Notes: a model not told the origin generated them from the letters alone. A stretch of DNA of 10,133 nucleotides from Thermoplasmata archaeon (GCA_021795055.1 JAJYPW010000022.1:1-10133), one strand, 5' to 3'; numbered from the stretch's first letter, positions 1 through 7,727 are shown. Numbers and translations: made by a program.

Positions 1-125
1 ATGACAGCATGGTGGAGAAGACCTCAGACAAGGCGGAACAGCACTTCTCCATCCAGTCATGGCTGTTGAAGCACCGGTTGAGAACATCCTACTGGTATCA
101 CAGGTACTTATCAACCAGATCTTGA
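1..125 (+). CDS. C-terminal end of an unidentified protein, possibly a transposase tail (partial)
   Basis: Reading from base 3, the frame is open for 40 codons from the window edge to a TGA at 123-125. The peptide is basic and aromatic, with the segments EKTSDKAEQHFS and SYWYHRYLSTRS at its end. The start lies outside the window. The Arg/Lys/Tyr-rich tail, and an inverted repeat starting 17 bases after the stop, fit the 3' end of an insertion-sequence transposase. That identity is inference from composition and context, since no catalytic residues are visible in so short a piece. It could instead be the tail of an ordinary gene, or chance coding. Confidence 0.35.
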   Translation, partial: DSMVEKTSDKAEQHFSIQSWLLKHRLRTSYWYHRYLSTRS

Positions 126-141
126 CAATGTCTAGGGTGGG

Positions 142-188
142 GGCTTTGCACCTAAATTCCACATGAATCAGCTTTCAAGTGCAAAGCC
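142..188. repeat. Perfect 10-bp inverted repeat, candidate IS end or transcription stem-loop
   Basis: GGCTTTGCAC at 142-151 is exactly the reverse complement of GTGCAAAGCC at 179-188, with a 27-base spacer. It sits 17 bases after the stop of the partial frame at the window start. It could be a hairpin at the right end of an insertion sequence or a stem-loop in the 3' untranslated region. No T-rich tract follows it, so a classical terminator is less likely. The repeat is seen directly; the role is inferred. Confidence 0.5.
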
Positions 189-235
189 AGAAACAACTGA
201 TACAAGCTAATACCATATCATTTTCATAGTGAATG

Positions 236-898
236 TCAGGGATAAACGAATGCCTGGACATACTGGTAATTGATTGACTGTTGCTGCCCGCTGAAATAAT
301 AGGGTCCAATCTCGAATATTGGCGTGATGGTTACTGTAAGGTTGAATGAATAGTTGCCTGCATTAATATAGGAGGCCTCGGGAACTAGCCGATAAGGCCA
401 GTATATTATATAGTTAGCGCCTGCTAAGGAATCAGAAGGATTAGTAGGCGCGATCTCTTGGATTAAGGTCGCCGACTCGAGAACGTTGTCTCTGTTGAAG
501 TTCGTAAAATTCAGATACGTTCCGTTTACCGTAAGAATAGAACCGTCTATCTGTAACGCCACTCCTGTATAAGGCCAGCTGAGTTTCTCTCCTTGTAGCC
601 AGAACCAGTCCGACAGGAGCCACCATGCTTGGGTGGAGTTTATGTCCATCACAGGAATTCCACCCGCAGGTTCAAAAAAGTATCCTACGCTAACGGAATT
701 CCCGTTTTCGGTGAAATTACTGTAAGCAACCTTGTCAAGAGGGCGTGAGAGATTACTGTACTGATAATACGTATAATAGTGCGATTCCACATTCCATTTG
801 GGTGGTTCGTTAAGGTATTCCAGAACGCTGAAGGACCCGAAGCCTATCAGGACAATTGCAATAACCGCGGAAATTACAATCTTGGTTTTATCTTTCAT
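236..898 (-). CDS. Membrane-anchored extracellular protein, function unknown (220 aa)
   Basis: I do not recognise a family. The product starts MKDKTK, followed by a hydrophobic helix at about residues 7-28, which is an uncleaved anchor or signal peptide. The remaining 190 residues look extracellular: rich in Tyr, Trp, Asn and Ser, with seven N-glycosylation sequons (N49, N61, N87, N125, N130, N182, N186) and alternating beta-like segments. There is no cysteine and no obvious catalytic motif. The C-terminal third, with a run of Thr/Val/Ile strands, resembles a beta-sandwich. It starts 51 bases after the stop of the broken surface-protein gene on the same strand, so the two may have been one transcription unit. 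AGGACGG lies 4 bases before the ATG and is a modest ribosome-binding site. It is a real gene by length, export signal and composition, but has no assigned function. Confidence 0.7.
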   Translation of the reverse strand: MKDKTKIVISAVIAIVLIGFGSFSVLEYLNEPPKWNVESHYYTYYQYSNLSRPLDKVAYSNFTENGNSVSVGYFFEPAGGIPVMDINSTQAWWLLSDWFWLQGEKLSWPYTGVALQIDGSILTVNGTYLNFTNFNRDNVLESATLIQEIAPTNPSDSLAGANYIIYWPYRLVPEASYINAGNYSFNLTVTITPIFEIGPYYFSGQQQSINYQYVQAFVYP

Positions 899-949
899 GC
901 TACCGTCCTTTTCCTGCCATTGAAATTCCCGTATATCAGGTATTCATCA

Positions 950-1934
950 TTAGGTTCCCTCAGCCATGTAAAGCGGGATCGAGATGCTCGTGGCATAGGT
1001 AGGTGAAGACCACGAAGAACTATAATACATTACCTGAGTTTCATTTGTCACGTTCAAACTCATCGCTGTCATGCTGATGGAATGGATAAAGTAATTCAAG
1101 ATATGACTGTAGCCGGAAATTGCTCCAAGGGTCAGGTTTTCGTTGAAATCGAAGATGTAAGACAGGCCACCTGCACCAGCCTTGTAATATGTGCCCCCTA
1201 CGGGGTCTGTAAAGCTTCCCCAGTCGGTGAGCATGTTATACCAATAATACCCAACATCAAATGGGCCACTGCTTCCATAAGTGCCGGTAAGGTTGTCCCA
1301 GCACAGCATCAGGGGGAAAGACTAATTCGTTACCCGAAACAAAAGGCGGCTCCGTCCTGATGTACACAGCCTCCCAAATAATAGGGTCATGGGCGCTGTT
1401 TATCAGGGTGTTCGATCCCTCGCCCATGGTGAACCAGTAATAGTAACCCGGTTGAGCCGGCATATCCTTTGTATAGGTACCAGATCCTGAAACGGAAAAG
1501 GTTTCACCTAACGGGAAGCCATATTCATTGCCAGAAACTCCGGCAGAGTATAAATTTGCAGCATTTCCTAATGTGACATCATAGTTCACTGAAAACTGAA
1601 GCATTAGGTCTCTTCCGATCATCGAGTCATTACCCGACGTGTCACCGTTTGCCTCCTTTACAACCAGGTTTGAGTACAAAATGGTTCTAGATGTTTGAGG
1701 ATATACAGCCGGATGGACGCCGCCGAAAGAGCATTCATGTATTGCAGACCAAATATGGACTAAATTTACGGGAGAACTGAAAATCCTGATTGGATCGGGT
1801 GAGCCACAAACATGAAAGCCTCTCAATCGCCAGTTGAGTTGGCAAAGACACAAAAAACCATATATGGAAAAAGTCACCATCGAATTGTAGCGATATTGTA
1901 CGGCAAATAGGATTCTTTTTTCATGTCCCTGCAC
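950..1934 (-). pseudogene. Frameshifted gene for an extracellular protein of unknown function
   Basis: Two overlapping minus-strand frames together make one protein-like product. The upstream frame runs from a GTG at 1934 to a stop at 1257-1259. Its last plausible residues are about VSGNELVFP, after which it becomes out of character. The second frame continues with LMLCWDNLTGTYGSSG and ends at 950-952. The switch must occur close to a run of five G on the plus strand (1312-1316), because the second frame has a TAG immediately upstream of it. Deleting one base there would join the frames into about 325 residues. The joined product is Tyr/Ser/Gly/Asn-rich and beta-like, similar in style to the neighbouring 220-residue protein. 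The first 70 or so residues are not convincing: no clear signal peptide is seen in that frame. An ATG at 1922-1924 followed by six A is one base out of frame with a signal-like MKKRILFAV reading, so a second indel is possible. This may be true decay or sequencing error. Confidence 0.6.
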
Positions 1935-2070
1935 TAAGCCCTCTTTCCAGATTCATACCATACCATGATAATTGAACAGACTCAGGTTTTCTTGTCCGGT
2001 AACTGCAGATTGCATAGGGCGTAAGATGGCTGGGAGGCATATTCCCGCACCTCGGAAATGCAAGGCATCC

Positions 2071-3621
2071 TCAGATAAGCCTGGGCGCTATGATATTCCA
2101 CATCAGCAGGAAAAATACCAGGAGTCCGAAGAAGTTCGATAGCTTTCTCACTCTCTCCTCGGTAAGAAAACTCAGCGATTTTCTCTTAGATGCAATTGTG
2201 AGCGTATCCTTGAAGAACTGCCCACCGTCGAGGATGAACAGGGGAAGAGCGTTCGTCAGTCCAAGGAGGAAATTCATCCAGAACAGCCAATAAAACGAGT
2301 TGACAATTATCCAGTACGCTGCAGGGGAAAAGGGAACAGAATAGAGGGACTGGAGCGATGAAGGCACGGGGGAAAGGCCTTCCAGTGGAAGAATGATGAA
2401 CTGGATAAGGCCGTTGGGAAATGTGGAAGGGTCAACTGCCATCCCTCCGAACTCAATGTATGTCATCTGTGATAGGGTCGCGTACTCTAAGCCAGCATAA
2501 ACCACTGTCACTCCCAGAAAACTCTGGTTCCTGTAGGACTGGGAATTCTCCAGGGGGTAGTATTCGTTGTAGTAGTCGTACTTCGAAGTGGTAGTCAGCG
2601 ATGTGTTGAACACGTGTCCGGTGGAAACGTCCATGGCTTCTATTCCTATGCTGGTTCCTGGAGCTATCCTATCAAGTATGGAATTCATGACGTTCTGATT
2701 CCACACTGTCTGGTTCTGTATCGATAACAGCACGTCTCCAACAGACAGATTGCTATCCGATGCCGGATACCCAGCCAGCAGCCCGTAAATCATAATTCCG
2801 GCAACTGCGGTGGTATTGAACAGTACCTTGCCATTGAATACAGTGACGTTATAAACCATCCCCGGAACCAGATAGGACGAGATACCGAGGATAGAGAGAT
2901 TGTTTCCAGAATAATTTCCGAAACTTGTGATTTCCATTCCTGAGAGGTTGCTCACCGAAACCGCCTGCGGCTCAGTGCCCTGAAGATAAATGCCGTCGTG
3001 GGTAGGGGTAGCCAGGGGCGCCATCACAGAAATCAGGAGAAGGAAGAAGATTACGGAGAGAACTATGTTTGTGGCAGGACCGGCAGCGAACACCCTCCTT
3101 CTCACAACGGGAGAAACGTTGGTCATCTCCGTTTCGTCAGGTTCAACGAATGCCCCAATGGGCACCACGAAAAACAAAGCGCCCACAGACTTTACAGTAA
3201 TATTGTGTTTCCTTGCAAGGACGCCGTGCATCAGCTCGTGTATCACGACACCGACTACCAGGGCCAGGGTACCGTAAAATATCGGAATGAATGGATTAAT
3301 GCCTGGAAGTGCGAGATAATACGAAGCGGGTTGATTTACAGTAACCTTGATCGAGAGTGTCAGGTATACCTCATAGAACAGGAAAACAAAGGCCCCCAGC
3401 ATCGTAACCATGACAATTACAACCGAGGCCCTTGAAACAAGTTCTCTCGGGAAGATCTTCGCGAACTTGTCAAGCACCCCGCGGTTCTTCGGGGACTTGA
3501 TCATCAGCGCAGGGCCAAGAAGGGAGAAATGTGCGCTTTTCCTTATTCTTGGCGCAAGCTCAATGATGGCAGCAATCCATATCAGAACAATAATGAGGGC
3601 TACATAGAGTCCGTTGATCAT
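2071..3621 (-). CDS. Site-2-type intramembrane zinc metalloprotease (M50 family) with PDZ-like domain
   Basis: An intramembrane protease that would cleave membrane-spanning substrates, as S2P and RseP do. The 516-residue product has transmembrane segments at about 3-21, 65-88, 108-132, 145-160, 180-202, 434-455 and 494-512. The zinc site is HELMH at 128-132 (H128, E129, H132). The third-ligand motif NxxPxxxxDG is complete: N457, P460, D465, G466. Between the halves lies a large non-membrane region with a PDZ-like segment at about 260-345, containing the core AGYPASDSNLSVGDVLLSI. Several sequons in this region suggest it faces outside. All catalytic residues are present, so it should be active. 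The ATG is supported by GAGG five bases upstream. The gene is alone on its strand, divergent from the oxidase operon, with 136 bases between its stop and the broken surface-protein gene. Its substrate cannot be told from the sequence; a membrane-tethered regulator or cleaved signal peptides are family-based possibilities. Confidence 0.93.
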   Translation of the reverse strand: MINGLYVALIIVLIWIAAIIELAPRIRKSAHFSLLGPALMIKSPKNRGVLDKFAKIFPRELVSRASVVIVMVTMLGAFVFLFYEVYLTLSIKVTVNQPASYYLALPGINPFIPIFYGTLALVVGVVIHELMHGVLARKHNITVKSVGALFFVVPIGAFVEPDETEMTNVSPVVRRRVFAAGPATNIVLSVIFFLLLISVMAPLATPTHDGIYLQGTEPQAVSVSNLSGMEITSFGNYSGNNLSILGISSYLVPGMVYNVTVFNGKVLFNTTAVAGIMIYGLLAGYPASDSNLSVGDVLLSIQNQTVWNQNVMNSILDRIAPGTSIGIEAMDVSTGHVFNTSLTTTSKYDYYNEYYPLENSQSYRNQSFLGVTVVYAGLEYATLSQMTYIEFGGMAVDPSTFPNGLIQFIILPLEGLSPVPSSLQSLYSVPFSPAAYWIIVNSFYWLFWMNFLLGLTNALPLFILDGGQFFKDTLTIASKRKSLSFLTEERVRKLSNFFGLLVFFLLMWNIIAPRLI

Positions 3622-3626
3622 TCAAA

Positions 3627-3662
3627 CCTCGACTGATGGGTTAGTTAAATGCCAATTAAACC
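3627..3662 (-). promoter_or_regulatory. Candidate promoter and ribosome-binding site of the site-2 protease gene
   Basis: Read on the minus strand, GTTTAATTGG lies about 31-41 bases before the ATG and is a plausible TATA-like box; a second AT-rich stretch (ATTTAACTAA, 3641-3650) follows. GAGG at 3627-3630 is a Shine-Dalgarno element 5 bases before the ATG at 3621. A start site about 26 bases after the first box would give a leader of roughly 10 bases that just includes GAGG. The placement is inferred from archaeal spacing rules. Confidence 0.35.
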
Positions 3663-3785
3663 CTTTCGCATTATCCCGGGTCAATGGGGATGAAAAAGGG
3701 AAGCACTGCCCCCTATTTCTTCTGTGGCCTGTAAGACCGCGCGCCCGTCTGATTTCCTGCAGCCGATCTTAACGGTTAAGCATTA

Positions 3786-3810
3786 CCAATAAATAATAGA
3801 TTAAATTAAC
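3786..3810 (+). promoter_or_regulatory. Candidate TATA-box promoter of the oxidase operon, probably leaderless
   Basis: An AT-rich stretch, AATAAATAATAG (3788-3799) followed by TTAAATTAAC, stands out from the GC-richer sequence before it. The first box is centred about 22-24 bases before the ATG at 3816. Archaeal initiation normally falls 22-27 bases downstream of the TATA-box centre, so the transcript would start at or beside the ATG. No Shine-Dalgarno element precedes that ATG, which agrees with a leaderless first gene. The remaining 194-bp divergent region contains the protease promoter and no convincing gene. Confidence 0.5.
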
Positions 3811-3815
3811 GTGTT

Positions 3816-4067
3816 ATGAACCATGGCCAGCAGGTCGTGCTTTTGCTCTTCGTCGTGTCAGTGATCATCGGAGTGATTTCGGGACTGATCATTTATGACC
3901 TTTATTCGAACTTCTACGGCGGTAATCCGGGATTATCTGAACTGGATTACACGTCTTCGTTTCTTGCTACCGGGATAGCCTCTGCTGCCTTCACCATTAT
4001 GCTGGTCTTTTACCCCGTCATCAAGAAAGGGGAGAAGGTGCCCAGTGATGGGGATGATTTCAAATGA
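3816..4067 (+). CDS. Small two-helix membrane protein leading the oxidase operon (83 aa)
   Basis: The product has two predicted membrane helices, about residues 7-30 and 46-69, joined by a loop with aromatic and acidic residues (NFYGGNPGLSELDY). It ends in a charged tail (KKGEKVPSDGDDFK). I recognise no family. Its stop overlaps the start of the subunit II gene in an ATGA arrangement, so it is translated in step with the oxidase. That position, together with size and topology, makes a small accessory oxidase subunit the likeliest role, in the manner of the small helical subunits found in many haem-copper oxidases. This is inference from context only. The ATG has no Shine-Dalgarno element and lies near the predicted transcription start. 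Confidence 0.8.
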   Translation: MNHGQQVVLLLFVVSVIIGVISGLIIYDLYSNFYGGNPGLSELDYTSSFLATGIASAAFTIMLVFYPVIKKGEKVPSDGDDFK

Positions 4068-4534
4068 ACGAGGAAAGAAAGGGAAGACTGGAACTGTATT
4101 TCATCGTGGCAATACTCGTAGTCCTGCTTGGCAGCGCTGCCGCAAATTACGCTATGATCGTAGCCAACCCCAACTCTGTCCCCTCAGATACACAACCTAT
4201 ACCGGCAGGGTCTTACGTCGTAAGGGTAATTGCAACCCAGTGGACATGGTCATTTGAGTATCCGAACAACACCACAAGCGTGGGCACTTTCACAGTTCCG
4301 GTAAATACAAACATCACCTTGGTTGCTACATCCGTTGCCGGTGCCCAGGGATCAGCTGTAATACACGATCTCCTTATACCGCAGATGGACGTGCAGATAT
4401 ACGCGGTCCCAGGCCAGAACAACACCGTCACATTTGAACCCACCCACACCGGCAGCTATTATTTTGAGTGCGTAGAGTACTGCGGTGAATTCCATTATGA
4501 AATGAGAGGATATATGGAGGTCGTATCCAGATGA
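4064..4534 (+). CDS. coxB: Haem-copper oxidase subunit II with CuA site
   Basis: Accepts electrons at the binuclear CuA centre outside the membrane and passes them to subunit I. The 156-residue product has one N-terminal membrane helix (about 11-33) and then a cupredoxin domain. All CuA ligands are visible: H101, then the motif CVEYCGEFHYEM with C136, E138, C140, H144 and M147. The aromatic patch TQWTWSFEYP (58-67) matches the conserved tryptophan region near CuA used for electron entry. A single helix and short length are typical of the B-family (ba3-like) subunit II, not the two-helix A-family form. There is no fused cytochrome c domain, which fits a copper protein as donor. The gene overlaps both neighbours by four bases. 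GGGGATGA, 8 bases before the ATG, is a weak ribosome-binding site. Confidence 0.95.
   Translation: MNEERKGRLELYFIVAILVVLLGSAAANYAMIVANPNSVPSDTQPIPAGSYVVRVIATQWTWSFEYPNNTTSVGTFTVPVNTNITLVATSVAGAQGSAVIHDLLIPQMDVQIYAVPGQNNTVTFEPTHTGSYYFECVEYCGEFHYEMRGYMEVVSR
4516..4521 (+). promoter_or_regulatory. Strong Shine-Dalgarno element for oxidase subunit I
   Basis: GGAGGT lies within the end of the subunit II gene, nine bases before the ATG at 4531. It supports that start over any downstream Met, and so the reality of the extra N-terminal helix of subunit I. Confidence 0.6.
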
Positions 4535-6213
4535 GTGATTACGTAACCACCCTCACAATTTACGGCGGTATAGCCGCCGTCTTTGCCATTGTTATATTTG
4601 CGGTTTATAACCTTCTCAGCACTAGGAAGGATATTGTCTCGAAGTTGGCCTCGCAGGATGGATATGACAGCGAAGGACAATATGTTAGGGACACACTGCT
4701 TACGAAGCCCAGGGAAATTGGGCTGTCGATTTTCGTGAATGACGACGCCAAGAGCATAGGGTTGCGTTACATCGTCACCAGCATCCTCTTCTTTTTCATT
4801 GGAGGGGCTTTCGGGCTCACGATGAGGCTGTCGCTCACCTCGCCAAACCTGACATTCCTGACGAGCGATGAATATAATGTCCTAATCTCCCAGCATGCAG
4901 TTCTGATGATTTACATGTGGGCCGTGGGCAGTGCGCTCGGCTTCGGGTACTATCTCCTGCCTTCCCACATCAAGGTATTCAGGGATATCAGGGGCACCCT
5001 GTCGTCTGCCGGCTACTGGTTATGGCTTATCGGCGGATTCATAGTCCTGCTTGCGCAGTCTTCCCCGAGGTGGTATTTCTATCCGCCACTGTCACTGCAG
5101 CTTAACCAGAATGGAGGTGGCCTTTACGACTGGCTTTCTGTCATTGGCATAGAGACCGTGTTGATCGGGCTGATGATTACTAGCATAACGATCCTGCTTA
5201 TCGTGATTTATGATAGATCACCTGAAGTAAAGAGGGAAAACTTTAGCCTTTTCACCTGGTCAATCATTTTCACTGCGATAATGATAATCGTTTCTGCACC
5301 CCCGCTTATTGCAGGATTCGGAATGCTCTTCTATGATTTCTTCCATCCGATATTCTTCACTGCTTCATCGGGGTCAGTCCTGCTGTTCGCAATCCTTTTC
5401 TGGTTCTGGGGGCACCCTGTCGTTTATATCGCGATAATACCATATTTCGGGCTGATCTACGAAATACTTCCGAAATTCACGGGAGGGAAGATTTTCAGTT
5501 ACCGATCCGGCGTTTATGGATTGGGATTGCTTCTGATCCTTAGCGAGGTCGTATGGGGTCACCATCTCTTCAACTCCGGCCTAGGTTTTGCCTGGGTACT
5601 GTTCTTTTCAACCACTTCATTCCTTGTGGTTATACCTTCTGCCATAACGGTTTTCAATTATATTGCCACACTGTGGTCAGCGAACAAGATAAGGATGACA
5701 ACTCCAATGCTTTTCGTCATAAACGGGATAGTCGATTTCATTATCGGCGGTGTGGTGGGCGTTATGCAGTCATCATATGCCGTCAATGCTGACGTCCACG
5801 GGACATATTTCGTGACCGGGCATTTCCACTTCATTTTCCTGGGTATCACCACGGGCGTAAGCTTCGCAGCTTTCTACATGCTGTTCCCAACTATCAGCGG
5901 GGGGAGAACTTACAATGTGCGACTGGCAAGGCTGCATTTCTATTTCACGGCGATAGGTTCGCTGATTATGTCCAGCTCATGGATAGTCGGAGGCGCGATG
6001 GGCATGCCGAGAGCCACCGCTGGTTATTTCGCATTCTTCCTGCCATACCAGCTCGGTTCCATTTTAGGCGGTTTTATCGTTGGCATCGGACAGATATTCT
6101 TCCTGTGGAACATCGCCGCAAGTTGGCTCAAATCTCCATCTGTGGATAACCAGAATATGCTGGAGACACCCAGTCCTATAGCCATACCATCCGGGGCGGG
6201 TGAGGGGCAGTGA
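4531..6213 (+). CDS. coxA: Haem-copper oxidase subunit I, B-family (ba3-like)
   Basis: Catalytic subunit that reduces oxygen to water and pumps protons. The 560-residue polytopic product holds all metal ligands: H122 and H433 for the low-spin haem, H431 for the high-spin haem, and H295, H344 and H345 for CuB, with Y299 in the HPVVY motif as the tyrosine expected to be cross-linked to H295. The glutamate of the A1 family (GHPEVY) is Val298 here, and the usual K-channel lysine is a threonine in PSAIT (S370, T373). Both are B-family features; ba3 oxidase has PSLMT at the same place. The C-terminal tail is rich in Pro and Gly and ends in GEGQ. Residues 1-75 are an N-terminal extension with one extra helix (about 8-30) and a charged loop before the canonical first helix (about 78-100). 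It shares ATGA and GTGA overlaps with its neighbours. No subunit III is seen in the window. Confidence 0.97.
   Translation: MSDYVTTLTIYGGIAAVFAIVIFAVYNLLSTRKDIVSKLASQDGYDSEGQYVRDTLLTKPREIGLSIFVNDDAKSIGLRYIVTSILFFFIGGAFGLTMRLSLTSPNLTFLTSDEYNVLISQHAVLMIYMWAVGSALGFGYYLLPSHIKVFRDIRGTLSSAGYWLWLIGGFIVLLAQSSPRWYFYPPLSLQLNQNGGGLYDWLSVIGIETVLIGLMITSITILLIVIYDRSPEVKRENFSLFTWSIIFTAIMIIVSAPPLIAGFGMLFYDFFHPIFFTASSGSVLLFAILFWFWGHPVVYIAIIPYFGLIYEILPKFTGGKIFSYRSGVYGLGLLLILSEVVWGHHLFNSGLGFAWVLFFSTTSFLVVIPSAITVFNYIATLWSANKIRMTTPMLFVINGIVDFIIGGVVGVMQSSYAVNADVHGTYFVTGHFHFIFLGITTGVSFAAFYMLFPTISGGRTYNVRLARLHFYFTAIGSLIMSSSWIVGGAMGMPRATAGYFAFFLPYQLGSILGGFIVGIGQIFFLWNIAASWLKSPSVDNQNMLETPSPIAIPSGAGEGQ
6199..6203 (+). 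promoter_or_regulatory. Shine-Dalgarno element that fixes a GTG start
   Basis: GGTGA, within GGGTGAGG at the end of subunit I, lies six bases before GTG at 6210. The GTG overlaps the TGA of subunit I (GTGA), and the encoded N-terminus leads straight into a membrane helix, so the GTG start is well supported. Confidence 0.55.
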
Positions 6214-7727
6214 GCAGCAAGGCGACAGGAATCATATTTGCAGTGCTGATCGTCGTGGCCTCAGGTTTCTTTCTCTCTTACGAGCTTAACGTCCCGCAGG
6301 TCAATTCCTTCAGCTTCCCTCCTGTTCCCTCCAATGCAACGAGATTTGCGGACATAACCCTCTATGCTGAGCAGCCTGGCTGGGATTATAACCTTGGTTC
6401 GTCCCACGCCAATCCGACCTTGGTTTTCCAGGTAGGTACGGTCGTAAACTTCACAATCATCGAGGCAGACACCCTGATTCACAACCTTGCAATCAACCCG
6501 GGCACATCCGAGGCTTCAAACGCCACAATTGTAGCCAGCATTGCGCCGCCCACAGGATCCGTGCAGAAGGCGCAGGTATATTTTGATTCCACGGGAATAT
6601 ACACTTACTGGTGCACGGTTCATCCCACCACAATGGTTGGATTGATTTACGTCAACAAGACAGTGTCCAGCGTATATTCGCTTCCTCCGCTCCCGAGCGG
6701 ATATCCTGTCAATTACAGCCAGACGCTGACAATAGGCAGCAGTTCCATCACAAACTCCTCTGGGGGAATCAATCCGTCACTGTATTATCCGACCGGATCA
6801 GCCGTCAATTTCACTATTGTACAGGGAACAACCGCCAATTCGTCATTCAACATAGCTCCCGGTTCAGCAGAATCCAGTTTCAATGAAACTGCCGTCAATT
6901 CAACGGTTCTCACGAATGTCAAGGGGACCAGTGCAGGTTTCGTGGCATACTTCAGGGATGCAGGGGTCTACACGTACTGGGATGCTTATAATCCGCTTAA
7001 AACAGAGGGGCACATCTATATTGCGGATTACCAAAAGACCGTGCTTCTTAACGTTACGCCTGCCGGAATAGCGCTGAATGGGAGTCTGCACTTCGGCATA
7101 CCAGTGATGAACAGCAGCAATGTGGAGTTCATGATCTCCGACAGCGGAAGTATCGGTTACAATATCAGTATTTCAGGAAACGGGCTCCAGTGGGCATACA
7201 TGAATGGCAGTGCCGATACAATATTCAACTATTCATTCCAGTCTCCGGTTCTTGCCGCCATATCGACCACCAACCCGGTGGTTTCAAGCAACAGCATATT
7301 CGTGTTTGTCACCGAGGTGAACGTCACTCTCAATGCGACCCTCTCAGGCTTCGTCTTCTCTGGGCTCACGAACCCGAATCTTTATTTCACGCAGTACACG
7401 CTGGTGAACTTCACACTGACCAACAGCGACAACCTGAACAATACTCTGGTGATAAATGCGGGGACCTCAGAGAACCAGTCGGGTTATACGACTGTGGCAT
7501 CTGTCACTGCAGGGAACACCTCCTCCCGCGGTTATTATTTCTTTGCGTACTCCGGGAATTACACTGTCTGGAACACCTACCATCCGCTTGCGGACGTCCT
7601 GCTGGCCCAAGTTAGTGCTTACAATGCAGCCGCTTCCCAATTTTATGTGTCCCAAAAGGGCGGCGCACTTTCATCAATGTCTTCGTTATTCATGGCAGGT
7701 ACTGCATGCGGCTCAAAGAAATACTGA
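6210..7727 (+). CDS. Membrane-anchored protein with three cupredoxin-like repeats, one with copper ligands
   Basis: Probably the copper electron carrier that feeds the oxidase, in the role of sulfocyanin or halocyanin. The 505-residue product has an N-terminal anchor helix (about 5-23) and an extracellular remainder rich in Asn/Ser/Thr with many sequons. Three related blocks are visible, each with a NFT(I/L) strand, an I-x-x-G-(T/S)-x-E loop and a G-x-Y-T-x-W strand: about 66-149, 187-272 and 386-469. The first has a type-1 copper set: H91, C135, H138 and M142 in WCTVHPTTM. In the second these positions are Ser, Asp, Asn and Thr. In the third they are Asn, Asn, His458 and Asp. So only the first should bind copper. 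Residues 275-380 form another beta-rich domain without ligands. The length far exceeds the usual 100-200 residues of single cupredoxins. The last 22 bases overlap ctaB. The identity as the oxidase donor is inferred from operon position. Confidence 0.88.
   Translation: MSSKATGIIFAVLIVVASGFFLSYELNVPQVNSFSFPPVPSNATRFADITLYAEQPGWDYNLGSSHANPTLVFQVGTVVNFTIIEADTLIHNLAINPGTSEASNATIVASIAPPTGSVQKAQVYFDSTGIYTYWCTVHPTTMVGLIYVNKTVSSVYSLPPLPSGYPVNYSQTLTIGSSSITNSSGGINPSLYYPTGSAVNFTIVQGTTANSSFNIAPGSAESSFNETAVNSTVLTNVKGTSAGFVAYFRDAGVYTYWDAYNPLKTEGHIYIADYQKTVLLNVTPAGIALNGSLHFGIPVMNSSNVEFMISDSGSIGYNISISGNGLQWAYMNGSADTIFNYSFQSPVLAAISTTNPVVSSNSIFVFVTEVNVTLNATLSGFVFSGLTNPNLYFTQYTLVNFTLTNSDNLNNTLVINAGTSENQSGYTTVASVTAGNTSSRGYYFFAYSGNYTVWNTYHPLADVLLAQVSAYNAAASQFYVSQKGGALSSMSSLFMAGTACGSKKY

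Noticed and set aside
1935..2070. Possible RNA gene or small gene between the protease and the broken surface gene.
   Set aside because: No tRNA-like cloverleaf, convincing hairpin with T-tract or start/stop pair of useful length is visible.
2998..3435. A 145-codon open frame on the plus strand.
   Set aside because: It is antisense to the site-2 protease catalytic region, with low-complexity charged composition and no independent support.
3710..3775. On the minus strand, a short frame ending in RSYRPQKK that looks like a basic protein C-terminus.
   Set aside because: A stop codon lies only about 20 codons upstream in the same frame, with no start between, so there is no room for a gene.
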